A stretch of 64,000 nucleotides of DNA, taken from NCBI GenBank assembly GCA_949498985.1, contig CATECQ010000042.1, positions 46,369-110,368 of the forward strand, given 5' to 3'. The DNA comes from Glaciecola sp. HTCC2999. Its GTDB lineage: Bacteria; Pseudomonadota; Gammaproteobacteria; Enterobacterales; Alteromonadaceae. The notes under the pieces were generated by a model. The model saw only the letters and a program-made list of their open reading frames with translations. It was not told the DNA's origin and did not search any database. The translations under genes were made by a program, and so were the position numbers. Below are positions 18,903-27,244 of the stretch, one piece after another; the first letter of the stretch is position 1; each line of letters begins with the position of its first letter.

Positions 18903-20681
18903 GTGAGTAATATGTATGATTTTTTACACATTACTGATGCAAACCCTATGTATGATACGTTTTTAGCAACACATCGCTTATCTACAGACTATCTTGAATC
19001 TGCACGCAAGTGGTTCAATCCTTGTGTAGAAACGATTGTTAAGCACTCTAATAGTGCATCCCCGTTATTCGTCAGTATTAATGGCTCTCAAGGTTCGGGT
19101 AAATCGACCTTGGCCGATTACCTCACCACAACACTGACACGATTACATGCACTTAATGTGATTAATATTTCTATCGATGATTTTTATTATGACCATGAAA
19201 AACGTCAAGATCTCGCAAAAGATATTCATCCATTACTGACTACTAGAGGCGTTCCTGGCACCCATGATATTGAACAATTACGAAAAGTCATGGATGCCCT
19301 ATCATTAGGCCATCCTTGTACAATACCAAGATTTGATAAAGCTTCAGATAATCCTCACCCAGTTGACCAATGGCAGAAAGTCACTCATAAAATCGATGTG
19401 GTTATTGTTGAAGGATGGTGTATGCAGATACCGGCACAGTTATCTGAAATGCTCTCTCCAGCTATCAATCATCTAGAACAACAACACGATGAGGATGGCG
19501 TATGGCGACGTTATGTGAATAATGCCTTACAACATTATCAAGATATTTTTCAACGTTTTCATTTATCCTTTATGCTCAAAGCTCCTTCTTTTTCTGTTGT
19601 ACAGCAATGGCGTGAAGAGCAAGAACAAAAACTACGTTTCACTACCCCCAAGGAGCAGCATGGACGTTTATTAACTACTGAAGGTATTACTCGTTTTATT
19701 GCACATTATGAACGTTTGACCCGACATGCATTAGCCGTTCTACCTGCCATTACCGATATGGTATTTATCCTTGATGAAAGAAGAAATATTAAGCAAGTTG
19801 ACATCAATACGGTTAACTTAAAAGTATCACCAAAATCTTCTAACCCTATAGTATTCACTGATTTGGATGGGACCCTTTTAGATCATCATTCTTACTCCTC
19901 TACAAAAGCTTATCCCGCATTGGCGTATTGTCATGCTCTTGAAATTCCAGTTATCCCCATAACGAGTAAAACATATGCAGAATTAATCCCAATACGAGCC
20001 GCATTAAATCTTGAAAGTCCATTCATAGTAGAAAATGGTGCTGCAGTTTATATCCCTAAGCATTTAGGCATGAGATTTATCGAAGAGCTCGAGGATAAAG
20101 GTGATTATTGGACGTATTCTATGGCTCCAAAACGGACTCAATGGCTGAAAATAATAGATAAATTATCCGCTACTTTTGCTGACGAATTTTGTCACTTTGA
20201 ATCAATGACACCTATTGAGATCGTTAATGCGACCGGTCTAACGTTCCCTCAAGCTCAATTAGCTAAACAACGTGAATATGGCGAACCCGTTTTATGGTTA
20301 TCTACTGAGTCACGTAAAGCTGAATTTATCGAAGCAGCAACTTCACTGGGCGCTTCTCCAATACTAGGGGGGCGATTTATTCATATTAACGGACAGGCTA
20401 GCAAAGCTGACGCTATGCAATGGTTAATGCGACAGTATAACCAAAACAGTCATGGTAAACATTTTGTTTCAGTCGCTTTAGGTGATGGTCCTAACGATAT
20501 TACCATGCTCAATACTGCAGCTTATGCAGCACAAATACGCTCACCTGCTCATGAATTCCCAGTGTTAACGCGCTCGGAAAATAATGCTCCCTACCAAACT
20601 AAATTTGAGGGCCCCGCTGGCTGGAATGAGTATATCACGACACAAATTCTCACTATTAAAAAGGATATTTTCTATGGCTGA
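18903..20681 (+). CDS. Two-domain D-glycerate 3-kinase / glucosyl-3-phosphoglycerate phosphatase
   Basis: This 592-residue protein is a fusion. Residues 1 to about 300 are a P-loop kinase of the plant-type D-glycerate 3-kinase (GLYK) class: Walker A GSQGSGKST at 61-69, then SIDDFYYDHEKRQ and RGVPGTHD. This class forms 3-phosphoglycerate. Residues about 315-592 are a HAD phosphatase of the mannosyl/glucosyl-3-phosphoglycerate phosphatase type, with nucleophile Asp320 and Asp322 in TDLDGTLLD, PITSKT, and GDGPND near the C-terminus. Together with the next two genes this predicts salvage of glycerate and maturation of glucosyl-3-phosphoglycerate. The start is GTG 18903 or ATG 18912; neither has a strong ribosome site. 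It overlaps the synthase gene by 8 bp. Substrates are inferred. Confidence 0.85.
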   Translation: MSNMYDFLHITDANPMYDTFLATHRLSTDYLESARKWFNPCVETIVKHSNSASPLFVSINGSQGSGKSTLADYLTTTLTRLHALNVINISIDDFYYDHEKRQDLAKDIHPLLTTRGVPGTHDIEQLRKVMDALSLGHPCTIPRFDKASDNPHPVDQWQKVTHKIDVVIVEGWCMQIPAQLSEMLSPAINHLEQQHDEDGVWRRYVNNALQHYQDIFQRFHLSFMLKAPSFSVVQQWREEQEQKLRFTTPKEQHGRLLTTEGITRFIAHYERLTRHALAVLPAITDMVFILDERRNIKQVDINTVNLKVSPKSSNPIVFTDLDGTLLDHHSYSSTKAYPALAYCHALEIPVIPITSKTYAELIPIRAALNLESPFIVENGAAVYIPKHLGMRFIEELEDKGDYWTYSMAPKRTQWLKIIDKLSATFADEFCHFESMTPIEIVNATGLTFPQAQLAKQREYGEPVLWLSTESRKAEFIEAATSLGASPILGGRFIHINGQASKADAMQWLMRQYNQNSHGKHFVSVALGDGPNDITMLNTAAYAAQIRSPAHEFPVLTRSENNAPYQTKFEGPAGWNEYITTQILTIKKDIFYG

Positions 20682-21903
20682 TTTTTACCAAAATGGCATT
20701 ATCACTACGTTACATAATTTAGATGACCGCCCCATCAGTGACGTGGAAAAAGAACTCATTACATTTTCCAAACAAAGACCCATGGGCTTAATACTCCCTT
20801 CCCTATTTTCTGAACTTGAAGGCGTTGCCTTACCCAATATCATTAAAGAAATTTCTCAGGTTCCCTATTTATCCCAAATTGTTATCGGTTTAGATAGAGC
20901 GGATAAAGCACAGTTTTCCCATGCCGGTGAGTTTTTTTCACAATTACCCCAACATACACGCATATTGTGGAATGACGGCCCACGCCTAAAAGCACTTGAT
21001 GCTAAATTACAATCCTTAGGGTTAGCACCTAAAGAAATGGGTAAGGGTCGCAATGTGTGGTATTGCATGGGTTACACACTTGCATCAAACAAAGTCGAGT
21101 CAGTGGCATTACATGATTGTGATATTTTAACTTATGATCGCTCTTTATTAGCTCGCTTAATTTATCCTGTAGCAAACCCTCAATTTAACTATGAATTTTG
21201 TAAAGGTTTTTATGCCAGAGTAGCTGATGGGAAAATTAATGGTCGTGTATCCCGATTATTAGTCACTCCACTATTACGCGCACTAAAACGGACTCTAGGT
21301 GACAATGAATACATACAGTTTATGGATTCATTTCGCTATCCATTAGCCGGGGAGTTTTCTTTTCGACGAGATGTCTTAAATGACATTAGGATCCCAAGTG
21401 ATTGGGGCTTAGAAATTGGTGTGCTATCAGAAATGCATCGCAATTATTCCAATAACCGACTTTGCCAATCTGATATTGCGAAAGTTTATGACCATAAACA
21501 CCAAGATCTTTCATATGATAATGAACACGGTGGTTTGTCAAAAATGTCGATAGATATTACTAAAGCACTATTCAGAAAATTAGCTACCCAAGGTAATACA
21601 TTTAGTACAGAAATGTTTCGCTCAATTAAAGCTACTTATTACCGTATTGCATTAGATTTTGTAGAAACCTACAGAAATGACGCGATCATGAATGGGTTAA
21701 CCTTGGATATACATGAAGAAGAAAAAGCCGTTGAATTATTTGCTCAAAATATTATGAAAGCCGGACAATCATTTTTAGATAATCCAATGGAGACCCCTTT
21801 CATCCCCAGTTGGAACCGCGTGATAAGTGCTGTTCCTGATATTTTTGAACAACTGGAAGCTGCTGTAGAAGCCGATTATGAAGACTTAAAAAGTGGCCGA
21901 TAA
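20674..21903 (+). CDS. gpgS: Glucosyl-3-phosphoglycerate synthase, GT81 family
   Basis: GpgS transfers glucose from an NDP-glucose to 3-phosphoglycerate, the first step of glucosylglycerate synthesis. The 409-residue product is GT-A-like with the metal-binding DCD (Asp148-Cys149-Asp150) in HDCDILTYDRS. The family block FYARVADGKINGRVSRLL follows, then PLAGEFSFRRDVL and SDWGLEIGVL. The true start is the ATG at 20674 with AAGGA 8 bp upstream; the frame opens earlier inside the preceding gene. It overlaps that gene by 8 bp and sits 1 bp from the next. The donor (ADP-, GDP- or UDP-glucose) cannot be read from the sequence. Homology to GT81 rather than GT55 argues against mannosylglycerate. Confidence 0.88.
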   Translation: MADFYQNGIITTLHNLDDRPISDVEKELITFSKQRPMGLILPSLFSELEGVALPNIIKEISQVPYLSQIVIGLDRADKAQFSHAGEFFSQLPQHTRILWNDGPRLKALDAKLQSLGLAPKEMGKGRNVWYCMGYTLASNKVESVALHDCDILTYDRSLLARLIYPVANPQFNYEFCKGFYARVADGKINGRVSRLLVTPLLRALKRTLGDNEYIQFMDSFRYPLAGEFSFRRDVLNDIRIPSDWGLEIGVLSEMHRNYSNNRLCQSDIAKVYDHKHQDLSYDNEHGGLSKMSIDITKALFRKLATQGNTFSTEMFRSIKATYYRIALDFVETYRNDAIMNGLTLDIHEEEKAVELFAQNIMKAGQSFLDNPMETPFIPSWNRVISAVPDIFEQLEAAVEADYEDLKSGR

Positions 21904-21904
21904 T

Positions 21905-23692
21905 ATGAGTATTGTTAAACAAAATTCACAATTGCGTGACGATATTTTATATTACTTACATAATATTTATGATGATATTTCGCATCCAGTATTATCCCAA
22001 GAGTATGACGATGATTTAGGCAATATAGCGAATAAACTCATTGAAGCAATGCACCTTGATGAGCTACAACAAGATTTTGTGCCCCCTCCTCATCAGAATC
22101 ATTGGGATCAAACACGAGTGATGATGATCACTTATTCGGATAGTGTTTTTGACGATAAATCCCCTCCTTTACAGGTATTACATCAGTTTTTGAATACCTA
22201 TTTACACCAAACCATTACTGATGTGCACTTACTACCATTTTATCCATTTAGCTCTGATGACGGCTTTTCTGTAATTGATTATTCGACAGTCAACCCTGCG
22301 CTCGGTGATTGGAAAGATGTTCAAAAATTAAGTCTAGAATATAATTTAATGTTTGATCTTGTCATTAATCACTGTTCATCGCGCAGCCAATGGTTCACCA
22401 GTTTTATTAATGGAGAAGGTAAAGGACACGATTTTTTCACCACCGCAACACTGGATGATGATCTATCAATGGTCACTCGTCCTCGTATATCACCATTATT
22501 AAGATCCACAGAAACTAAATCAGGAACTCAACATGTGTGGTGTACCTTTTCCCACGACCAAGTCGATTTCGATTTTAAGAACCCGAATGTATTGATTGAA
22601 TTCGCTCGAATCATTCATTTATATTTACATAACGGGGCATCATTATTTCGCTTAGATGCAGTGGCCTTTTTATGGAAGAGCATAGGGACGAATTGTATTA
22701 ATTTACCCAAGACACATGAGATCATTAAATTATATCGATTATTGATTGAGCATAAAGCCCCACAGGCTATTATTATCACCGAAACCAATATCCCTAATCA
22801 TGAAAACCTGAGTTATTTTGGTAATGCAAATGAAGCACATGCTATTTATAACTTTAGTTTACCCCCATTGTTACTCAACACATTAGTATCACAGGATGCC
22901 ACCGTATTAACACAATGGCTCATGAGTATGCCCCCCGCTCAAAACGGTACCACTTATTTTAATTTTTTAGCATCTCATGACGGTATTGGTTTACGCCCTG
23001 CAGAAGGATTACTCGCTGAGGATGATATAAATAAATTAGTAAACACAATGCAAAGTTTTGACGGTAAAATCTCTTGGCGGACTAATAATAATGGTGACCA
23101 ATCACCATATGAGATTAATATTGCATTAATTGATGCGTGTAGAGGAACGCATGAAGGTGAAGACGAATGGCAAGTATCGCGCTTTATTTGTGCTCACACC
23201 ATAATGCTTGGGTTAGAAGGTATACCCGGTATCTATGTGCACAGTTTATTAGGCACGATGAATGATCTTGAACGAGTTATTAATACAGGGCAAAACCGCA
23301 CTATCAATCGGCATCGATGGCATTATGAAAAATTAATCTCGGCGTTGACTAATGACAACAGCTTGCACTGTATTATTTTAAATAAAATGAAAAAGCTAAT
23401 CACGCTACGTCAAGCTCAATGTGCGTTTCATCCAAATGCCACACAATTCACGTTGCGTTTAGGACCGAGCTGCTTTGGTTATTGGCGGCAAAGCATAGAC
23501 CGTACTCAAAGTATATTTTGTATCTCTAATATCACTAAAACCGAACAAACATTAAGAGTAAGCGATATAAATTTGATCAATACTCAAAGCTGGTATGATT
23601 TGTTATCCGGTGAGCGACTCACTCACCAGCAACAAACCATGACATTAAAACCCTACCAAACGTTATGGCTAACTAATCACTATGATAACTAA
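21905..23692 (+). CDS. GH13_18 glycoside phosphorylase, probable glucosylglycerate phosphorylase
   Basis: This 595-residue enzyme belongs to the sucrose-phosphorylase subfamily GH13_18. The catalytic set is Asp251 (nucleophile, RLDAVAFLWK), Glu293 (acid/base, ITETNIPN) and Asp359 (SHDGIG). Members phosphorolyse alpha-glucosides to glucose-1-phosphate; acceptors include fructose, fructose-6-phosphate and glycerate. The adjacent GpgS and glycerate kinase genes point to 2-O-glucosylglycerate, giving glucose-1-phosphate and D-glycerate. The RLDAVAFLWK form resembles the non-sucrose members. The ATG at 21905 follows the gpgS stop by 1 bp; an in-frame GTG at 21893 is possible. A simple sucrose phosphorylase cannot be excluded. 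Confidence 0.82.
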   Translation: MSIVKQNSQLRDDILYYLHNIYDDISHPVLSQEYDDDLGNIANKLIEAMHLDELQQDFVPPPHQNHWDQTRVMMITYSDSVFDDKSPPLQVLHQFLNTYLHQTITDVHLLPFYPFSSDDGFSVIDYSTVNPALGDWKDVQKLSLEYNLMFDLVINHCSSRSQWFTSFINGEGKGHDFFTTATLDDDLSMVTRPRISPLLRSTETKSGTQHVWCTFSHDQVDFDFKNPNVLIEFARIIHLYLHNGASLFRLDAVAFLWKSIGTNCINLPKTHEIIKLYRLLIEHKAPQAIIITETNIPNHENLSYFGNANEAHAIYNFSLPPLLLNTLVSQDATVLTQWLMSMPPAQNGTTYFNFLASHDGIGLRPAEGLLAEDDINKLVNTMQSFDGKISWRTNNNGDQSPYEINIALIDACRGTHEGEDEWQVSRFICAHTIMLGLEGIPGIYVHSLLGTMNDLERVINTGQNRTINRHRWHYEKLISALTNDNSLHCIILNKMKKLITLRQAQCAFHPNATQFTLRLGPSCFGYWRQSIDRTQSIFCISNITKTEQTLRVSDINLINTQSWYDLLSGERLTHQQQTMTLKPYQTLWLTNHYDN

Positions 23693-23730
23693 GAATATGT
23701 ATTGAACAATGATTGATGGTTAACTAATGA

Positions 23731-24612
23731 TTATTTAGGTGAAAAACGTGTCAATAAACTGGAAGTGTCCAAACGACCACCACCCGCTTTTTGCACATCC
23801 GCATAAAACTGATCAACCAAAGCAATTAAAGGTAATGTCGCCCCGTTTTGGCGAGCGGCATCTAAGGCTATTCCTAAGTCTTTGCGCATCCAATCGACCG
23901 CAAAACCAAAATCATATTCTCCATTGATCATGGTTGCTGCTCGATTATCCATTTGCCAAGATTGAGCCGCTCCTTTGGATATGACATCAATAACGCTTTG
24001 TATATCCAAACCGGCATGCTCACCAAAATGAATGGCTTCAGATAAACCTTGAACAATTCCAGCAATACAAATTTGATTCATCATTTTAGCTAATTGACCT
24101 GAACCAGCAGAGCCTAGTAATTGATGATGACGACTGTATGCATTAAGCACTTCATCCACTTTATGGTAAGTATCAACATCGCCACCACACATAATTGTTA
24201 ACTGACCATTTTCAGCACCTGCTTGACCACCAGAAACAGGCGCATCAATAAATCCTATGCCTTTTTCTTGACATGCTGCATATAATTCTAATGCCAGCAT
24301 TTGGGAACCGGTGGTATGATCTATTAGGACACTTCCTGCTGGCATGTTGGCTAATACACCACTATCTCCATAAACAACACTGCGAACATCATTATCGTTT
24401 CCCAAACACATACATACTATATTTGCCTGTTTAACGGCACTGGCAACCTGCTCATGCAATCTTGATGAAATAATATTTTGTGAATTGACCCAATCTTGAG
24501 ATTTTTGCATGGTCCGATTAAAAACATGCGTTTCAAAGCCAGCATTATGGAGATGTCTAGCCATTGGATAACCCATTACGCCTAAACCTAAAAATGTAAC
24601 CTGTTGTATCAT
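23731..24612 (-). CDS. Beta-hydroxyacid dehydrogenase (GarR/3-hydroxyisobutyrate dehydrogenase family)
   Basis: This is a 293-residue NAD(P)-dependent dehydrogenase with the N-terminal Rossmann motif GLGVMGYPMA. It carries the substrate-binding signature DAPVSGG (123-129) and the catalytic Lys176 and Asn179 in GQLAKMMNQ. The family includes tartronate semialdehyde reductase (forming D-glycerate), 3-hydroxyisobutyrate dehydrogenase and succinic semialdehyde reductases, and specificity is not clear from sequence. It is convergent with the glucosylglycerate cluster (38 bp gap), which makes a glycerate link tempting but unproven. An AGGATG-type ribosome site precedes the ATG. Confidence 0.85.
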   Translation of the reverse strand: MIQQVTFLGLGVMGYPMARHLHNAGFETHVFNRTMQKSQDWVNSQNIISSRLHEQVASAVKQANIVCMCLGNDNDVRSVVYGDSGVLANMPAGSVLIDHTTGSQMLALELYAACQEKGIGFIDAPVSGGQAGAENGQLTIMCGGDVDTYHKVDEVLNAYSRHHQLLGSAGSGQLAKMMNQICIAGIVQGLSEAIHFGEHAGLDIQSVIDVISKGAAQSWQMDNRAATMINGEYDFGFAVDWMRKDLGIALDAARQNGATLPLIALVDQFYADVQKAGGGRLDTSSLLTRFSPK

Positions 24613-24740
24613 TTATTCATCCTTTACAGTAAACTGCTTACCGCTTATATACGTATTAGCATATAATTAATGCATTATAATAGCCAATTATTTGGTCTTC
24701 ACACTGAGAAAGTTAATAACAATAATTAAGGATTTTTTTG

Positions 24741-25220
24741 ATGGGCAGTATCTATGATTTTTCCATGCCATTAGCCAATGGTCACCAACAAGCATTAGAC
24801 CATTATAGAGGTAAAGTATTACTTATCGTTAATACCGCAAGTAAATGTGGTTTCACTCCCCAGTATGAAGGATTGCAAAAGCTTCAAGACCAATATGTAG
24901 ATAAAGGGTTTAGTGTATTAGCCTTTCCTTGCGACCAATTTGGCAAACAAGAACCGGGCTCAGATGAAGAAATAGTGTCATTTTGTACGACTAATTTTAA
25001 TATCAATTTTCCTATTTTTTCTAAAATTGAAGTCAATGGAGAAAATGCGGCTCCTATTTATCAAGTAATGAAATCATCAGCTACTGGCATTTTTGGTAGT
25101 GAAGGAATTAAATGGAATTTTACGAAGTTTTTAGTTAACCAAGATGGTGATGTGGTCAAACGTTACGCACCTACGACAAAACCCGAAGTGATTGCCAAAG
25201 ATATCGAAAAATTCCTTTAG
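24741..25220 (+). CDS. Glutathione peroxidase, cysteine type
   Basis: This 159-residue peroxidase of the glutathione peroxidase family has its peroxidatic Cys36 in NTASKCGFTPQ. The conserved LAFPCDQFGKQEPG and KWNFTKFLV blocks hold the Gln and Trp of the catalytic site. Many bacterial members use thioredoxin rather than glutathione. A TTG three bases upstream is open in frame, but the ATG at 24741 has AAGGA 8 bp upstream and fits the family. It converges with cmoM, the two stop codons being almost adjacent. Confidence 0.93.
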   Translation: MGSIYDFSMPLANGHQQALDHYRGKVLLIVNTASKCGFTPQYEGLQKLQDQYVDKGFSVLAFPCDQFGKQEPGSDEEIVSFCTTNFNINFPIFSKIEVNGENAAPIYQVMKSSATGIFGSEGIKWNFTKFLVNQDGDVVKRYAPTTKPEVIAKDIEKFL

Positions 25221-25221
25221 A

Positions 25222-25992
25222 TTATATTTTACGTAAGACTATATGAAAGTACTTACCTAACCACATATAAGGTGATTGGGTGGAGTATTTTATTTCAGCA
25301 TCGAGTAATGCTTCATAGTGAATTGTCTGGTGCTCTAAATCACGCATGTAATCGTGAATACAGCGAATACCTGCTTGATGAACCACTTCGATATGGGAAA
25401 GATTGTTGAGGTAAGTTATAACCGCTTTTACCGATAAAGGTTGCTGTGGGTTTAACCTCACTTTCTTTTTTACTTTGAGACCACTTTTAACATAATCAAA
25501 ATTACCATAAACCAAATTACCAAACGTTAACGCTTCTTTATTAAAAAAACTTAATGATAAATGGCCGCCCGTATTTACTTGTTTAAGCAATAAATTAATC
25601 GCTTCATAGGGTTCATGTAGCCACTCTAGAACGGCATGATTAATAATTAAATCATATTGTCGGGTTACTGACTGTAATGAACCTATCGTATAATCAATAT
25701 TGAGATGCTGATTGACAGCGGCTTGCCTAGCATAAGTGATTGACTCTGACGAAATATCTATACCATGAACATCATGACCGGCATGAGCAAAAAATTCAGC
25801 CATATGCCCCAAACCACAGCCACTATCTAACACTTGCATAGGGGCTTTATCTACAAAACCAAGCGATGTTAAATGATGACAGAGTAAAGCATGCCTAAGC
25901 TGACCTTTAGTCGTACCATAAATATTTTTAGCAAATTTATCACTAATTCCATCAAATCCATGATCGGTCTGCTTACTCGTTTTAACTGTCAT
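25222..25992 (-). CDS. cmoM: tRNA 5-carboxymethoxyuridine methyltransferase CmoM
   Basis: CmoM methylates cmo5U34 to mcmo5U34 in tRNA, completing the pathway begun by CmoA and CmoB. The 256-residue product has the family start FDGISDKFAKNIYGTTKGQLR, shown here as two overlapping blocks (FDGISDKFAKNIYG and YGTTKGQLRHA). It has the SAM loop LDSGCGLGHMAEF, NHAVLEWLHEP and GNFDYVKSG, as in E. coli CmoM (formerly SmtA). It overlaps the Nif3-family gene by ATGA, so both are co-translated. Confidence 0.92.
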   Translation of the reverse strand: MTVKTSKQTDHGFDGISDKFAKNIYGTTKGQLRHALLCHHLTSLGFVDKAPMQVLDSGCGLGHMAEFFAHAGHDVHGIDISSESITYARQAAVNQHLNIDYTIGSLQSVTRQYDLIINHAVLEWLHEPYEAINLLLKQVNTGGHLSLSFFNKEALTFGNLVYGNFDYVKSGLKVKKKVRLNPQQPLSVKAVITYLNNLSHIEVVHQAGIRCIHDYMRDLEHQTIHYEALLDAEIKYSTQSPYMWLGKYFHIVLRKI

Positions 25993-26741
25993 ATTGGGTT
26001 ATTAATATCCATAAACTGTACATCTAAACCAAAATTAACAGCACAATATTCGCCTAAGGCTTTGACACCATAACGTTCGGTTGCATGATGTCCGGCGGCA
26101 AAACAAGTAATACCGTATTCATTTGCAATATGTGTCGTTTGTTCCGATACTTCGCCAGTAATAAAAGCATCAATGCCCGCTTGCGCTGCTGTTTCTAAAT
26201 AGCCCTGCCCACCACCTGTACACCAGGCTATGGTTTCAATAAGTTTGTCAGTCTCACCTAATATAATCGGTGTTCTATGTAGTTTGTTTGCTATTTGTTC
26301 TGCAAAATTGGATGCACTAACGGATGTTAATAAACGACCCTGCATTAAAACGCCTTTAGGCTTAACTGGTAAATGATTCTCTACTGTTATACCAAGTAAG
26401 TTCGCCAACTGTGTATTATTTCCTAATTCAGGATGGACATCTAAGGGTAAATGATATGCATATAAATTTATGTCATGTTCTAACAATGCTTTAATACGAG
26501 ATTGTTTCATATGCGTAATAGCTTGGGGTTCACCCTTCCAGAAATAACCATGATGAACTAATATGGCATCAGCTCTTTGAGCAATGGCAATATCAATTAA
26601 AGCTTGAGACGCCGTGACTCCAGTGATTAATTTTTGTACATTTGAACGACCTTGCACTTGCAAGCCATTAGGACAGTAATCTTGAATAGAGTCCTTATTT
26701 AATAGGGTGTTAAGTGCATTTTCTAACTTAAAATGATGCAT
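25989..26741 (-). CDS. Nif3-like dinuclear metal centre protein (YbgI family)
   Basis: This 250-residue protein is of the Nif3/YbgI family, sometimes annotated as GTP cyclohydrolase 1 type 2 homologue, with unsettled function. The metal-binding residues are visible in LVHHGYFWKGEP, in YAYHLPLDVHPELGNN, and in the C-terminal AAGHHATERYGVKALGE. Members form hexameric toroids with two metals per subunit. The ATGA overlap links it to cmoM; the upstream side is divergent from the small basic-protein gene. Confidence 0.9.
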   Translation of the reverse strand: MHHFKLENALNTLLNKDSIQDYCPNGLQVQGRSNVQKLITGVTASQALIDIAIAQRADAILVHHGYFWKGEPQAITHMKQSRIKALLEHDINLYAYHLPLDVHPELGNNTQLANLLGITVENHLPVKPKGVLMQGRLLTSVSASNFAEQIANKLHRTPIILGETDKLIETIAWCTGGGQGYLETAAQAGIDAFITGEVSEQTTHIANEYGITCFAAGHHATERYGVKALGEYCAVNFGLDVQFMDINNPI

Positions 26742-26838
26742 GTCTTATGGTCCAAATTTTAGTCAAATAGACATTAATTTCAAAAAACGATATAAATATT
26801 ATCACACATTAACCATAACTGAAGGTTTCATAGGAACT

Positions 26839-27189
26839 ATGAGCAAACTAGACAAAGAACAAGTCATTGAGCAATTCACCCAAGCATACCAAGCTGCAAA
26901 TGGTAAAGCGCCAGAAATTGAGGCCAAAAGTGGTTGGTTTAGTGTGGATGGTGGTAAAAATGTAAGACTAGCAACATTAGTCGAAATGACGGCTGAGTTA
27001 TCAGGTGACAATACACCTGCACCTGCTGCAACAACATCTGTTGAGACAAAGCCAGCTAAGAAAAAAGCGGCGCCGAAGCCTGCTGCTCCAAAAGCAAAGA
27101 AAGCAGCTAAATCAAAAGGCTTTTCAGTGAAAGCATTTTGGGAAGAGCATGTCATTTCAAAACAAAATGCTTCTCGCCCACCACGTTAA
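26839..27189 (+). CDS. Small protein with a lysine/alanine/proline-rich tail, unknown function
   Basis: The 116-residue product begins MSKLDKEQVIEQFTQAYQ, an acidic helical N-terminus. The central segment is Ala/Pro/Thr-rich. A Lys-Ala-Pro-rich run at about 71-94 (KKKAAPKPAAPKAKKAAK) resembles histone H1-like tails. The C-terminus (FSVKAFWEEHVISKQNASR) looks folded. The basic run suggests nucleic-acid or acidic-polymer binding, but I do not recognise a characterised family. The frame is open from 26740, but the ATG at 26839 with AGGA 3 bp upstream is the best start. A hairpin follows. Confidence 0.75.
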   Translation: MSKLDKEQVIEQFTQAYQAANGKAPEIEAKSGWFSVDGGKNVRLATLVEMTAELSGDNTPAPAATTSVETKPAKKKAAPKPAAPKAKKAAKSKGFSVKAFWEEHVISKQNASRPPR

Positions 27190-27198
27190 ATAAGTGGG

Positions 27199-27234
27199 TA
27201 GCCTACAAATAAATGCTTCATTTATTGCAGGCTA
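27199..27234. terminator. Hairpin between the small basic-protein gene and sohB
   Basis: TAGCCTACAAATAAATG (27199-27215) pairs with CATTTATTGCAGGCTA (27219-27234) apart from one bulge. It lies between convergent genes. T-runs are poor, so it may be a weak bidirectional terminator or a 3'-end stabiliser. Confidence 0.45.
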
Positions 27235-27244
27235 AATAATTTAA

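Noticed and set aside
18903..21903. Mannosylglycerate synthesis as the role of the kinase/phosphatase and glycosyltransferase
   Set aside because: The glycosyltransferase resembles GT81 rather than the GT55 mannosyl-phosphoglycerate synthases, and the adjacent phosphorylase is glucoside-type.
26802..27155. A 117-residue Ala-rich ORF on the minus strand
   Set aside because: It is the antisense shadow of the Lys/Ala/Pro-coding stretch in the small basic-protein gene and has no ribosome site.
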